Below are positions 25,938 to 34,271 of a stretch of 64,000 bases of DNA, piece by piece (within the stretch, counting starts at the first letter, position 1; each line of letters begins with the position of its first letter). The position numbers and the translations under genes are program-made. The stretch is from Allobosea lathyri (GTDB lineage: Bacteria; Pseudomonadota; Alphaproteobacteria; Rhizobiales; Beijerinckiaceae), in contig NZ_FNUY01000017.1 in NCBI RefSeq assembly GCF_900108245.1, positions 1-64,000 of the forward strand, written 5' to 3'. The notes beneath the pieces were generated by a model that did not search any database, had not been told where the DNA came from, and saw only the letters and a program-made list of their open reading frames with translations.

Positions 25938-27452
25938 TCAGTCCGCGAACGGCCGCCGAATGGCGATCCAGGTGGTCTTGGTCTGAAGATACTGGGCCAT
26001 CGCCTCGGTGCCTTTGTCGCGCGACAGCGAACCCGACTGCCGATAGCCCCCGAAAGGCGTCTTGATATCCCCTTCCGTGAAGCCGTTGATCGCGACCGTC
26101 CCGCAGGCCAGACGCCGCGAGACGGACAGCGCACGATCGATGTCCCGCGTATAAACTGTCGCGTGCAGCCCGTATTCACTGGCATCGGCGAGGGCAAGAG
26201 CCTGCTCCATGTCGTCGACAGGCAGCACGCCCAGCACCGGCCCGAAGATCTCTTCGCGCGCGATGCCCATATCAGGCGACAGGTCGGCGAAGACAATCGG
26301 GCCGAGGAAGCTGCCGGGGCCTTCGGAGAGAGGTGTGTCGCCAGTGAAGGCGCAGCGCGCGCCTTCACGATAACCGCTTTCGATGTGGCCCTGCACCCGT
26401 GCACGATGATCGCGCGTCACCATCGGCCCCAGATCCGTCCGGGGATCAAGCGGATCGCCGATGACGAGCTCGGAGGTGCGCTCCACGATCCTGTGCAGGT
26501 ATTCCTCCTGCCGGCTGCGCGCCACGATCTGGCGCATATTGGCCGAACAGTTCTGGCCGCCGTTCCAGAAGGCGGACATCACGGCATTGTCGATCAGCTC
26601 GGGCGAGAGCTCCGCATCGTCGAGCACGATGAACGGGCTTTTACCGCCCATCTCCAGGCCGATCGTCTTCAGGTTGCTGTCGGCTGCGTAGCGGAGGAAC
26701 AGCCGTCCCACGTCCGTTGACCCGGTGAAGGCGACCGCATCGATATCCATATGCAGCCCCAGGGCGCGCCCGGTCGTCTCGCCGAGACCCGGCACCACAT
26801 TGAGAACGCCGGCGGGAAGACCGGCCTCGATCGACAGCTCCGCCAGCCGCAGGAGTGAGAGAGATGTCTGTTCCGCCGGCTTGACCACTACGGAACAGCC
26901 GCTGGCGAGCGCCGGCCCGAGCTTCCATGCTGCCATGAGCAGCGGAAAATTCCAGGGCAGCACCGCGCCGACGACGCCGATAGGCTCCCGCGTGATCAGC
27001 GCAAGAGCATCCTCCCCGGTGGGCGCGACCTTGCCGAAGCTCTTGTCGATCAGCTCCGCATACCATTGGATGGTGTCGGGCACTTCCGTCCCGATCTCCT
27101 TGAGGCAGTCGCGGATCGGCTTGCCGCTGTCGAGGCTCTCCAGAACCGCAAGTTCCTCGCTGTGCACGCGGATCAATCCGGCCAGCCTGAGCAGAACCGC
27201 CTTGCGACGCTCGGGCGCGCAGCGGGACCAGGAGCCGTCGCGGAAGGCGCGCCGCGCCGCCGCAACCGCCCGATCGACATCCGCCGTCTGGCAATGAGCG
27301 ACCGCGGCCAGGATTTCCCCGGTGGCGGGATTGACGGTCTCCATCACTGCCCCGCCGCTTGCCGCCGCGAACGCACCGTCGATGAAGGCGCGGCCGGACA
27401 AGGTGATCCGGCCGGCGATGGCGTGATAATGCGCAGCGGTCTGAACTGTCAT
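25938..27452 (-). CDS. NAD(P)-dependent aldehyde dehydrogenase, PuuC-like
   Basis: A 504-residue enzyme oxidising an aldehyde to the acid. Catalytic C302 (GGQNCSAN) and general base E267 (GLEMGGKSP) are present, with N168 (PWNFPLL) and cofactor Lys K191. The sequence is closest in style to gamma-glutamyl-aminobutyraldehyde dehydrogenase (PuuC) and betaine-aldehyde types. I placed the start at 27452, where conserved sequence begins; the upstream frame overlaps the neighbouring gene. It follows the FAD oxidase gene by 13 bp, so an amine-to-aldehyde-to-acid sequence is plausible. Confidence 0.9.
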   Translation of the reverse strand: MTVQTAAHYHAIAGRITLSGRAFIDGAFAAASGGAVMETVNPATGEILAAVAHCQTADVDRAVAAARRAFRDGSWSRCAPERRKAVLLRLAGLIRVHSEELAVLESLDSGKPIRDCLKEIGTEVPDTIQWYAELIDKSFGKVAPTGEDALALITREPIGVVGAVLPWNFPLLMAAWKLGPALASGCSVVVKPAEQTSLSLLRLAELSIEAGLPAGVLNVVPGLGETTGRALGLHMDIDAVAFTGSTDVGRLFLRYAADSNLKTIGLEMGGKSPFIVLDDAELSPELIDNAVMSAFWNGGQNCSANMRQIVARSRQEEYLHRIVERTSELVIGDPLDPRTDLGPMVTRDHRARVQGHIESGYREGARCAFTGDTPLSEGPGSFLGPIVFADLSPDMGIAREEIFGPVLGVLPVDDMEQALALADASEYGLHATVYTRDIDRALSVSRRLACGTVAINGFTEGDIKTPFGGYRQSGSLSRDKGTEAMAQYLQTKTTWIAIRRPFAD

Positions 27453-27465
27453 CGTCGGCTCGCTC

Positions 27466-28821
27466 TCAAAGGGGCGCGTGGGCGCGCGCGTAGGTGCCGC
27501 GAGCGAAACGGTCGAAGCGCAACGGGGCGAGGATTTCGGCCGGAGCGTCGCCTTTGGCGAGGCGCGCGACATGGCGACCCACCGCCGGACCCAGTCCGAA
27601 GCCATGTCCGGAGAAGCCGGTCGCGACGATCAGGCCCGCGATCCCGCCGGGTGCATCGAGCACGGGCAATGCGTCGGGGAGCACGTCGATCCGGCCCGCC
27701 CATGATTTGACGATCTCGATCGCCTCCGTGCCGGCAAACAGCCGGCTCACGGTTTCGCTTGTCCGTGCGGCGCGATCTCGGTTGGCAGGGATCGACGGTC
27801 GCCTGCCGGCAAGTGCGCGCTCGTGCTGTGGAACGGCGAGGCGCTCATGCAGGTCGTCGAGGAAGGGGCGTCCCAGCCGCAGGGCGAAGCCGTTACGGTG
27901 CCGCAATAGCTCGGGCAGGAAGAACCGTGCGGCCCTGAAAGAATCGAGCGACAGATCGATGTCGGAACTCGAATCCGCGGCGATGATGCAGGATCCGTCG
28001 ACCCGTTGGCGAAGGCCGATGCCGAAGCCGCAGAAACAGGCCTCCGCAAGCGGCGGCAAGGGAGCGGTGAGGGAGACCGTGCTGCGCACGCTCTGCTGCG
28101 GCAGGTCTAACCCTAGCGGCGCGAGCAGGCGGTGGCTCAAGGCTCCGGCGGCGCAGACCGCGACATCGCAGCGGATCAGCCCGTGCTCGGTCTGAACACC
28201 GCTCACTTTCCCTCCCGCCGTCTCGATGGCGATGGCTCCACAATCCTCGAGAATCGTCACGCCGCTACGGGCCGCCGCGCGGGCGAAGGCCGTCGTGGCG
28301 AGTGCCGGTTCCGCCTGGCCGTCCGAAGGTGTGTGCAGCCCGCCCGCCGTCATGCGCCGCAGCGCGGGAAGCAGCGCCGAAACCTCGCGGCCCGACAGAA
28401 TGCGCGCGTCGGGTGAGATGTCCCTCGCGCGATCCTGCCAGCGAGCGAAGGCGCTCTGCTCCTCTTCGGTATCGGCGACGAAGATGCAGCCATTGCGACG
28501 CCAGCCGGTCGCCTCGCCGAGTTCCTGCTCCAAACCCGGCCAGATCGACAAGGCCTCCATCGCCAGCGGAAGTTCGAGCGGGTCGCGGTACTGTGTGCGC
28601 ACGAAGCCCCAGTTGCGGCCGGACTGCTGTGAGGAGACGCGATCGCGCTCGACCAGCACCGTCTCCAACCCCGCTCCGGCGAGATAGTAGGCGGCCGCCG
28701 CGCCCATGATGCCGCCACCGATGACCACCGCGTCGGCTCGCTCCGGGAACGCGGCAGGCCGCGCGGAGAGCCGCGCCATCACATCGTCGGGGACGTGCGG
28801 AAGCAGGCTAAGCGCGGGCAT
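27466..28821 (-). CDS. FAD-dependent amino acid/amine oxidoreductase (DAO family)
   Basis: A 451-residue flavoprotein. The dinucleotide motif ADAVVIGGGIMGAAAAYYLAG lies at about residues 29-49, then SSQQSGRNWGFVRTQYRDP. The C-terminal FAD segment is GLIVATGFSGHGFGLGPAVG, typical of PuuB/glycine-oxidase-like enzymes. It would oxidise an amine or amino acid to an imine and then an aldehyde or keto acid. Its ATG lies 14 bp inside the end of the Rid-protein gene, so translation is coupled. It is one of two DAO-family enzymes in this locus; the other is on the opposite strand. Confidence 0.85.
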   Translation of the reverse strand: MPALSLLPHVPDDVMARLSARPAAFPERADAVVIGGGIMGAAAAYYLAGAGLETVLVERDRVSSQQSGRNWGFVRTQYRDPLELPLAMEALSIWPGLEQELGEATGWRRNGCIFVADTEEEQSAFARWQDRARDISPDARILSGREVSALLPALRRMTAGGLHTPSDGQAEPALATTAFARAAARSGVTILEDCGAIAIETAGGKVSGVQTEHGLIRCDVAVCAAGALSHRLLAPLGLDLPQQSVRSTVSLTAPLPPLAEACFCGFGIGLRQRVDGSCIIAADSSSDIDLSLDSFRAARFFLPELLRHRNGFALRLGRPFLDDLHERLAVPQHERALAGRRPSIPANRDRAARTSETVSRLFAGTEAIEIVKSWAGRIDVLPDALPVLDAPGGIAGLIVATGFSGHGFGLGPAVGRHVARLAKGDAPAEILAPLRFDRFARGTYARAHAPL

Positions 28822-29224
28822 CGAGGATGGCGTCCATGTCCATCTCGACGAGGATGTCGGGGTCGAACAAGCCGGCCTGAACTGTCGTGCAGGCAGGATC
28901 TATGCCCCGGAAGGTTGCGGCGAAGACCCCCATCACGGCCTCGTAGTCGCCGGTCTTGGCGATATACATCCGAACCCGCACCACATCGGCGAGGTCCGCG
29001 CCAGCCTTGGCGAAGGCGGCTGCGGCATTGCGAAAGAGCTGCTTCGTCTGTTCTTCGGCGCCAGCAGCCAGAGTGCTGGTCGCATAGTCGTAACCCGTGG
29101 TGCCCGAGAGCATGACATGGGGGCCAACGACGACCGCGCGGCTGTAGCTGTAGGTTGTCTCGAATTCGCTGCCCGAGGATATCAGCCGCCTTGCGGCAGC
29201 CGGGGATGTCATGTCGCCCATCAT
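28808..29224 (-). CDS. RidA/YjgF-family protein lacking the catalytic arginine
   Basis: A 138-residue Rid-fold protein. Enzymatic RidA proteins hydrolyse reactive imines and enamines and need an Arg in a PARTTV-type motif. Here the motif reads DPACTTVQAG with Cys at position 112, while the following Glu (VEMDMDAI) is kept. Loss of this Arg is known in several Rid subfamilies without deaminase activity. The remaining fold is well conserved (VMLSGTTGYDY, ADVVRVRMYIA). It is the first gene of the minus-strand arm and overlaps the FAD oxidase. It may bind or chaperone an imine product instead of hydrolysing it. Confidence 0.85.
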   Translation of the reverse strand: MMGDMTSPAAARRLISSGSEFETTYSYSRAVVVGPHVMLSGTTGYDYATSTLAAGAEEQTKQLFRNAAAAFAKAGADLADVVRVRMYIAKTGDYEAVMGVFAATFRGIDPACTTVQAGLFDPDILVEMDMDAILDARA

Positions 29225-29273
29225 TGTTGCCCGCCTGTTGAGTTGAGCAACGCATCGGCGGCCGCAGGCGCGA

Positions 29274-29366
29274 TGTCGATTTCAATAATTGGAGGCAGAG
29301 AGCGAGGAATTCGCGGGGCCCCGCATCAGCTTTTGAGCCCTCGACCCCGAATTATTGAAATCGACA
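29274..29366. promoter_or_regulatory. Perfect 17-bp inverted repeat between divergent operons
   Basis: TGTCGATTTCAATAATT (29274-29290) and its exact reverse complement (29350-29366) are 59 bp apart in the 225-bp divergent region. One copy faces each operon. Between them is a GC-rich palindrome (GCGGGGCCCCGC). The placement suggests operators for the LysR regulator encoded at the end of the plus-strand arm, or for another regulator. Confidence 0.65.
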
Positions 29367-29449
29367 AGCAGGGCGGCCGGTGACCTTGTTTCCGGCATGG
29401 CGTAACCGGTCGGCGGTTGCGCATGGCGGTTCGAGGATTTTGTCGACTG

Positions 29450-30586
29450 ATGAAGGTAGACGTCGTCATCGTCGGAGGCGGGATTGCGGGAGCTTCCGCT
29501 GCGTATTTTCTGTCGCAGCACGGCTCGGTTGCGCTGGTCGAGCGCGAGGAGCATTTCAGCTACCACAGCTCGGGCCGAACCGCTGCCCAGTTCACGGTCG
29601 GGATCGGTGCCCCGACGATGCGTCGCATGGCGCAGGCCAGCCGCAGCTTCCTGGAAACGCCGCCGGAGGGCTTCTGCACACATTCGATCCTGACGCCGCG
29701 CGGCTGCCTGACAGTGGCGAAGGCCGGGAAGGAAGGAGTGCTTCGTCGGTTGCAGGACAATCTCGCTTCCGCCGGGGCTCGCGCTGAGTATCTCGATAAG
29801 GAAGCCGCGCTGGCGCTGTTCCCGGCACTCGTCGCCGAGAATGTCGATGCCGGGGTCCATGAGCCCGATGCCATGGATATCGACGTCGACCTTCTGCTCC
29901 AGGGCTATCTGCGCGGCGCCAAGGCCAGGGGCGCGTCGCTGCTCACGCGCACTCCCATCGAAAGCATCCGCCGCGAGAGCGGTGCGTGGATCGTGGGATG
30001 GCAGGGCGGCGAAATCGCGGCGCCGATCCTCGTCAATGCGGCTGGAGCCTGGGCCGACGAGGTCAGCCGCATGGCGGGGCTCGCGCCGATCGGCATCGTC
30101 CCGCATCGGCGTACCGCCTTCACCTTCGCCTTGCAGAAGGAGTTCGATACGCGCTCCTGGCCCCATGTCGGCAGCGTCGATTACAACTGGTACGTCAAGC
30201 CCGAACAAGGCTGTCTTATGGGCAGCCTGTCGGATGCAGTGCCAACGCAGCCGGGAGATGTCTATCCAGAGGATCTCGATGTCGCGCAGGCGATCGAAAA
30301 CATCGAGGCGGAGACACGGCTGCGCATCGGGCGCCCCTTGAGCCAATGGGCCGGGCTGCGCAGCTTCGTCGCCGACAGGAATCCGGTGGCCGGAAGCAGG
30401 CCGGACGCGCCGGGCTTCTTCTGGCTCGCCGGGCAGGGTGGCTGCGGAATCCTGACCTCGCCGGCGATGGGACAGGCGCTCGCCGCGCTCGTCGCCGGCC
30501 ATGACTTGCCTGCTCACCTGACGGAAATCGGGGTGTCGGCTCGTGATCTTTCGCCGTCGCGCGAGGGCCTCGTCGGAGGCGCCTGA
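29450..30586 (+). CDS. FAD-dependent D-amino acid dehydrogenase, D-arginine dehydrogenase (DauA)-like
   Basis: A 378-residue flavoprotein with high similarity in layout to Pseudomonas DauA. It has VIVGGGIAGASAAYFLSQHG at the start, EHFSYHSSGRTAAQFTVGIG, an NAAGAWADE segment, and AGLRSFVADRNPVAG followed by FFWLAGQGGCGILTSPAMG. DauA oxidises D-arginine, D-lysine and other D-amino acids to 2-keto acids and ammonia. I chose the ATG at 29450, where the conserved MKVDVVIVGGG starts; an upstream in-frame ATG at 29417 adds 11 residues. It is followed on the same strand by a dipeptide-type ABC importer, which suggests a basic or D-amino-acid-containing substrate. Confidence 0.85.
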   Translation: MKVDVVIVGGGIAGASAAYFLSQHGSVALVEREEHFSYHSSGRTAAQFTVGIGAPTMRRMAQASRSFLETPPEGFCTHSILTPRGCLTVAKAGKEGVLRRLQDNLASAGARAEYLDKEAALALFPALVAENVDAGVHEPDAMDIDVDLLLQGYLRGAKARGASLLTRTPIESIRRESGAWIVGWQGGEIAAPILVNAAGAWADEVSRMAGLAPIGIVPHRRTAFTFALQKEFDTRSWPHVGSVDYNWYVKPEQGCLMGSLSDAVPTQPGDVYPEDLDVAQAIENIEAETRLRIGRPLSQWAGLRSFVADRNPVAGSRPDAPGFFWLAGQGGCGILTSPAMGQALAALVAGHDLPAHLTEIGVSARDLSPSREGLVGGA

Positions 30587-30657
30587 AGAATTCGGCGCCG
30601 CTCGGCGTGACAGCGTTTCGAGGCTGAAAACAGCCCGTGCAACAAAGGGGATATCAG

Positions 30658-32334
30658 ATGACGGATCGCGACAGGGACCACGGCCTCGGATTGAGGCGCC
30701 GCGACATGCTGGCGCTCGGCCTGCTCGCGGGAGGCGGCGCGCTCATCGGCGGGCAAAAGCGGGCAGCCGCCCAGATGAAACCCGCGACTGCCCCGGCAAA
30801 ACCGCGCGGGCAGGTGGTCGCCGGCATCTCGCAGGAGCCGACGGTCTTCAACCCGCTGATGCCGGGCAGCGAAGTCGACCAGGGCGTTTGGTGGCAGCTC
30901 TTCAGTCCGCTCTGGCATATCGATCCGCAAGGGCGTTTCGTACCCGATCTCGCCCGCGAGGTGCCCAGCGTCGCCAATGGCGGGCTCTCCGCCGACGGTC
31001 TCACCTGGAAGATCAGGCTGCGCAGCGATGCGAAATGGCATGACGGCACGCCATTCACCGCGGAGGACGTGAAATACACGCTTGAGCTGATCAACACGCC
31101 GGGCTTCCGGGTCCGCAACCGCATTGGCCACAATCTCGTGCGCGACATCGCCATCGTCGCGCCCGACGAGATCCACTGGCGGATGGAAGGCGCCTACTCG
31201 CCTTATCTCTCGATCCTGGCACTGACCTTCATGGTTCCCAGGCACATTCTGGCGAAAGCTGATGATCCCAACACCGCCCCCTTCAACAACCGGCCGATCG
31301 GGACCGGACCCTTCCGCTGGGGCGAGCGCGTCGCAGGCGACAATCTCCTGCTGCAGGCAAGCGAGAGCTATCACGGCGCTGGGCCGCATCTCGAACGTGT
31401 GGTGTTCAAATACATCCCCGACCTGACCGCGCTCTATACCCAGTTCAGGACCGGGCAGGTCGACTATCTCGGCATCGGCGGCATTCCAGCCCATTTCGCC
31501 AAAGAAGCCGAAAGCCTGAAGGGGCGACGAATCTCACGCTCGCCGACGCCTTTCGTCGAGCATATCGCGCTCAATCTCGAATTCGGCCCCTTCGCCAACA
31601 AGGTGGTGCGCGAGGCGCTCTATCTTGCCATGGACAAGCAGGCGCGGATCGACGCGATCTATTACGGGCTGCCGGTCGCGACCGAATCCTTTCTGCCGCG
31701 CGAATCCTGGGCTTTTGAGCCGGACCTTCCCGTGCACAGACACGACCCGGCCCGCGCCAACGCCCTGCTTGATGCCGCAGGTTGGACGCGCGGCGCGAAC
31801 GGGATCCGTGAAAAGAGCGGCGTGCGGCTCTCCTTTGCGAACTCGACCACAACCGGCAATCCCGGCCGCGAACAGTCGCAGCAACTTCTGCAGCAGGACT
31901 GGCGCGCCATCGGCGCTGAGATGAAGATCAGCAACATGCCGGCGGCGGTGATATGGGGCGATTTCTGGCAGAAGTCGAAGTTCGAATCCGTCACCGTCGG
32001 CTCGAACTTCATGATCGGCAACGATCCCGACGTCACACCGCGCTTCTCCGGCAAGGCGATCCCCGCCAAACAGGGGGCTGGGCTGAATACCTACCAGTAT
32101 CAGAACGCCGAAATGGACAAGCTGCTGGCACTTGGAGCCAGCCAGTTCGATCAACGCGAGCGCAAGGCCACATACAGCCAGATCCAGCGCATGATCCGCG
32201 AGGATCTCGTCCTCCTGCCGGTCTACCAGTCGGTCATGGCGGAGGGCTTGAAGGAGGGGCTGAACGGCTTTGCTCCGAACATCAACTGCTCTTCCAACTG
32301 CTGGAACATGCGCGACTGGTTCTGGGCCTCGTAA
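30658..32334 (+). CDS. ABC transporter substrate-binding protein, peptide/nickel (family 5) type, Tat-exported
   Basis: A 558-residue periplasmic binding protein. The N-terminus has LRRRDMLALGLLAGGGALIGG, a twin-arginine signal. The mature part shows family-5 segments: TWKIRLRSDAKWHDGTPFTA, DVKYTLELI, NRPIGTGPFRW, and VVREALYLAMDKQ. It binds oligopeptides or similar amide-linked compounds. AAGGGG precedes the ATG at 30658. It is followed by two permease genes with 6 bp and 1 bp junctions; no ATPase genes follow. Confidence 0.9.
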   Translation: MTDRDRDHGLGLRRRDMLALGLLAGGGALIGGQKRAAAQMKPATAPAKPRGQVVAGISQEPTVFNPLMPGSEVDQGVWWQLFSPLWHIDPQGRFVPDLAREVPSVANGGLSADGLTWKIRLRSDAKWHDGTPFTAEDVKYTLELINTPGFRVRNRIGHNLVRDIAIVAPDEIHWRMEGAYSPYLSILALTFMVPRHILAKADDPNTAPFNNRPIGTGPFRWGERVAGDNLLLQASESYHGAGPHLERVVFKYIPDLTALYTQFRTGQVDYLGIGGIPAHFAKEAESLKGRRISRSPTPFVEHIALNLEFGPFANKVVREALYLAMDKQARIDAIYYGLPVATESFLPRESWAFEPDLPVHRHDPARANALLDAAGWTRGANGIREKSGVRLSFANSTTTGNPGREQSQQLLQQDWRAIGAEMKISNMPAAVIWGDFWQKSKFESVTVGSNFMIGNDPDVTPRFSGKAIPAKQGAGLNTYQYQNAEMDKLLALGASQFDQRERKATYSQIQRMIREDLVLLPVYQSVMAEGLKEGLNGFAPNINCSSNCWNMRDWFWAS

Positions 32335-32340
32335 GGTCTC

Positions 32341-33294
32341 ATGAGCTCCTTTCTTCTGCGCCGCTTCGGGCAGGCCGTGTTGCTGCTGTTCATCGTTTCG
32401 ATGATCGGCTTCGCCATCCTGCACCTGGCTCCCGGCGGGCCAATGTCGCAATTCGCTGCCGGCGGCGAGATGTCCCAGGAGGATCTCGACCGCATAGCGC
32501 AACAGCTTGGCCTGAACCGGCCACTGCCGGTGCAATATGGCGAATGGCTCTGGAGGATGCTGTCGGGGGATTGGGGCCGATCCTATCGTGACGGACAGAC
32601 CGTGACGGCGATCATCGGTTCGCATATCGGGGCAACGCTGCAGCTGATGGCGACTTCAACCGTGCTGGCTATGACGTTCGGCGCCTGGATCGGCATATTG
32701 GGCGCCATCCGCCGCTATTCGCTGTTCGACTCGCTGGCCACGGTCGGCGCGATGATAGCGCTGTCGATCCCGACCTTCTGGTTCGGCCTGGTCTTGATCT
32801 ACGTCTTTTCGGTCTGGCTCGGCTGGCTGCCTTCGGGCAATCGCTACACCATTGGCGACGGCTCGCTGATGAACCAGATTCACCACATGATTGGCCCCGT
32901 CATGGTGCTGGCGCTGGTCTCGACGGCGGTATGGAGCCGCTACATGCGCTCCTCGATGCTCGAAGTCGTCAACCAGGACTATGTCCGCACGGCCCGCGCC
33001 AAGGGGCTCTCCGAGCGCTCGATCCTGATCCGCCACGCGCTGCGCAATGCGCTGCTGCCGATGATCACCATTACCGGCCTTCATGTGCCCACGCTGCTGT
33101 CGGGTGCGCTGGTGACGGAAACGGTCTTCACCTGGCCCGGCATGGGCCGGCTCTTCCTCGATTCGATCAGCTACCGCGATTATCCCGTGGTCATGGGCAT
33201 CCTGATGTTCAGCGCAGTCCTCGTCCTCCTCGGCAGCCTGACCGCCGATCTGCTCTACGGCGTGGCTGATCCGCGCATCGCGAGGAGCGGCTGA
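32341..33294 (+). CDS. ABC transporter permease, DppB type
   Basis: A 317-residue inner-membrane permease with six predicted helices. It starts MSSFLLRRFGQAVLLLFIVS, the typical DppB/OppB opening, and contains the LAPGGPM segment and the EAA-loop sequence YVRTARAKGLSERSILIRHA. It lies 6 bp after the binding-protein stop and overlaps the next permease by one base. Together with that permease it forms the channel of a peptide-type importer. Confidence 0.92.
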   Translation: MSSFLLRRFGQAVLLLFIVSMIGFAILHLAPGGPMSQFAAGGEMSQEDLDRIAQQLGLNRPLPVQYGEWLWRMLSGDWGRSYRDGQTVTAIIGSHIGATLQLMATSTVLAMTFGAWIGILGAIRRYSLFDSLATVGAMIALSIPTFWFGLVLIYVFSVWLGWLPSGNRYTIGDGSLMNQIHHMIGPVMVLALVSTAVWSRYMRSSMLEVVNQDYVRTARAKGLSERSILIRHALRNALLPMITITGLHVPTLLSGALVTETVFTWPGMGRLFLDSISYRDYPVVMGILMFSAVLVLLGSLTADLLYGVADPRIARSG

Positions 33295-34187
33295 TGAGCG
33301 CGTCGCATGTCTCCGTCGAAACGCTTTCTCTGCCGCCGCCAGGGTTATGGCATCGGCCCGGCTTCAAGCGCTTCCGGCGTCACAAGCTGGCGGTGTTCGG
33401 TGCCTGCGGCATCGTCCTGCTGACGCTGGCCTGTGTGTTGGGTCCGATGCTGCTGCCTTATACCGATACCTTCATCGACATCCGCCAGCGCTTCGCGCCG
33501 CCCTTCTCGGGGCCACATATCCTTGGCACCGACCCGCTGGGTCGCGACATCCTGGCGCGCCTGCTGATGGCGGGGCGTATCTCGCTTGCGGTCGGTTTCT
33601 GCGCGATGATCATCGCCATGGCGATCGGCGTGTGCATCGGGCTCATCGCAGGCTTCTACGAGGGCATTGTCGGGACGGCGCTGATGCGTTTCGTCGACGC
33701 CATGCTGTGCTTTCCCTCGATCTTTCTGCTGCTGGCCATCTCGGCGCTGATCCAGCCTTCCGTCCCCTCGATCGTGATGCTGATCGCGATGACCTCCTGG
33801 ATGGAAGTGGCTCGCGTCGTCGAGGCGCAGATCCGCTCGCTGAAGTCGCGCGACTTCGTACAGGCCGCGGTTTCCTTCGGCGCATCCCACCGACGCATCA
33901 TGTTCCGCGAACTCCTGCCGAACGCGGTCGCGCCGATCGTGGTCGCGGCCACGCTCAATGTCGCTCACGCCATTCTGGCCGAAAGCTACATCTCCTTCCT
34001 CGGCTACGGCATCCAGCCGCCGACACCGAGCTGGGGCAACATGCTGGAAAGCGCACAAAGCTACCTCACCAGCGCGCCCTGGCTGGCCATTCTGCCGGGC
34101 GCCGCCATCACGCTCGCCGTCACCAGCTTCAACTTCGTCGGCGATGGGCTCAGGGACGCGCTCGATCCAAGGATGGATCTGGGCTAA
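33294..34187 (+). CDS. ABC transporter permease, DppC type
   Basis: A 297-residue partner permease with an N-terminal cytoplasmic region and the DppC-typical GTDPLGRDILARLLMAGRIS. The EAA loop is DFVQAAVSFGASHRRIMFRE, and the late segment is LDPRMDLG. It overlaps the dppB-type gene at its start. The usual next genes, two ATPases (DppD and DppF), are absent; a LysR regulator follows after 84 bp. The importer must borrow ATPases encoded elsewhere. Confidence 0.92.
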   Translation: MSASHVSVETLSLPPPGLWHRPGFKRFRRHKLAVFGACGIVLLTLACVLGPMLLPYTDTFIDIRQRFAPPFSGPHILGTDPLGRDILARLLMAGRISLAVGFCAMIIAMAIGVCIGLIAGFYEGIVGTALMRFVDAMLCFPSIFLLLAISALIQPSVPSIVMLIAMTSWMEVARVVEAQIRSLKSRDFVQAAVSFGASHRRIMFRELLPNAVAPIVVAATLNVAHAILAESYISFLGYGIQPPTPSWGNMLESAQSYLTSAPWLAILPGAAITLAVTSFNFVGDGLRDALDPRMDLG

Positions 34188-34271
34188 CTGAAATCCCGTC
34201 GGTCCGGCGCGGGTGGAAGACGATCGCGGGCGGGACAAGCGCGGGCAGGACAAGCGCGGAAGGGAGACGCC

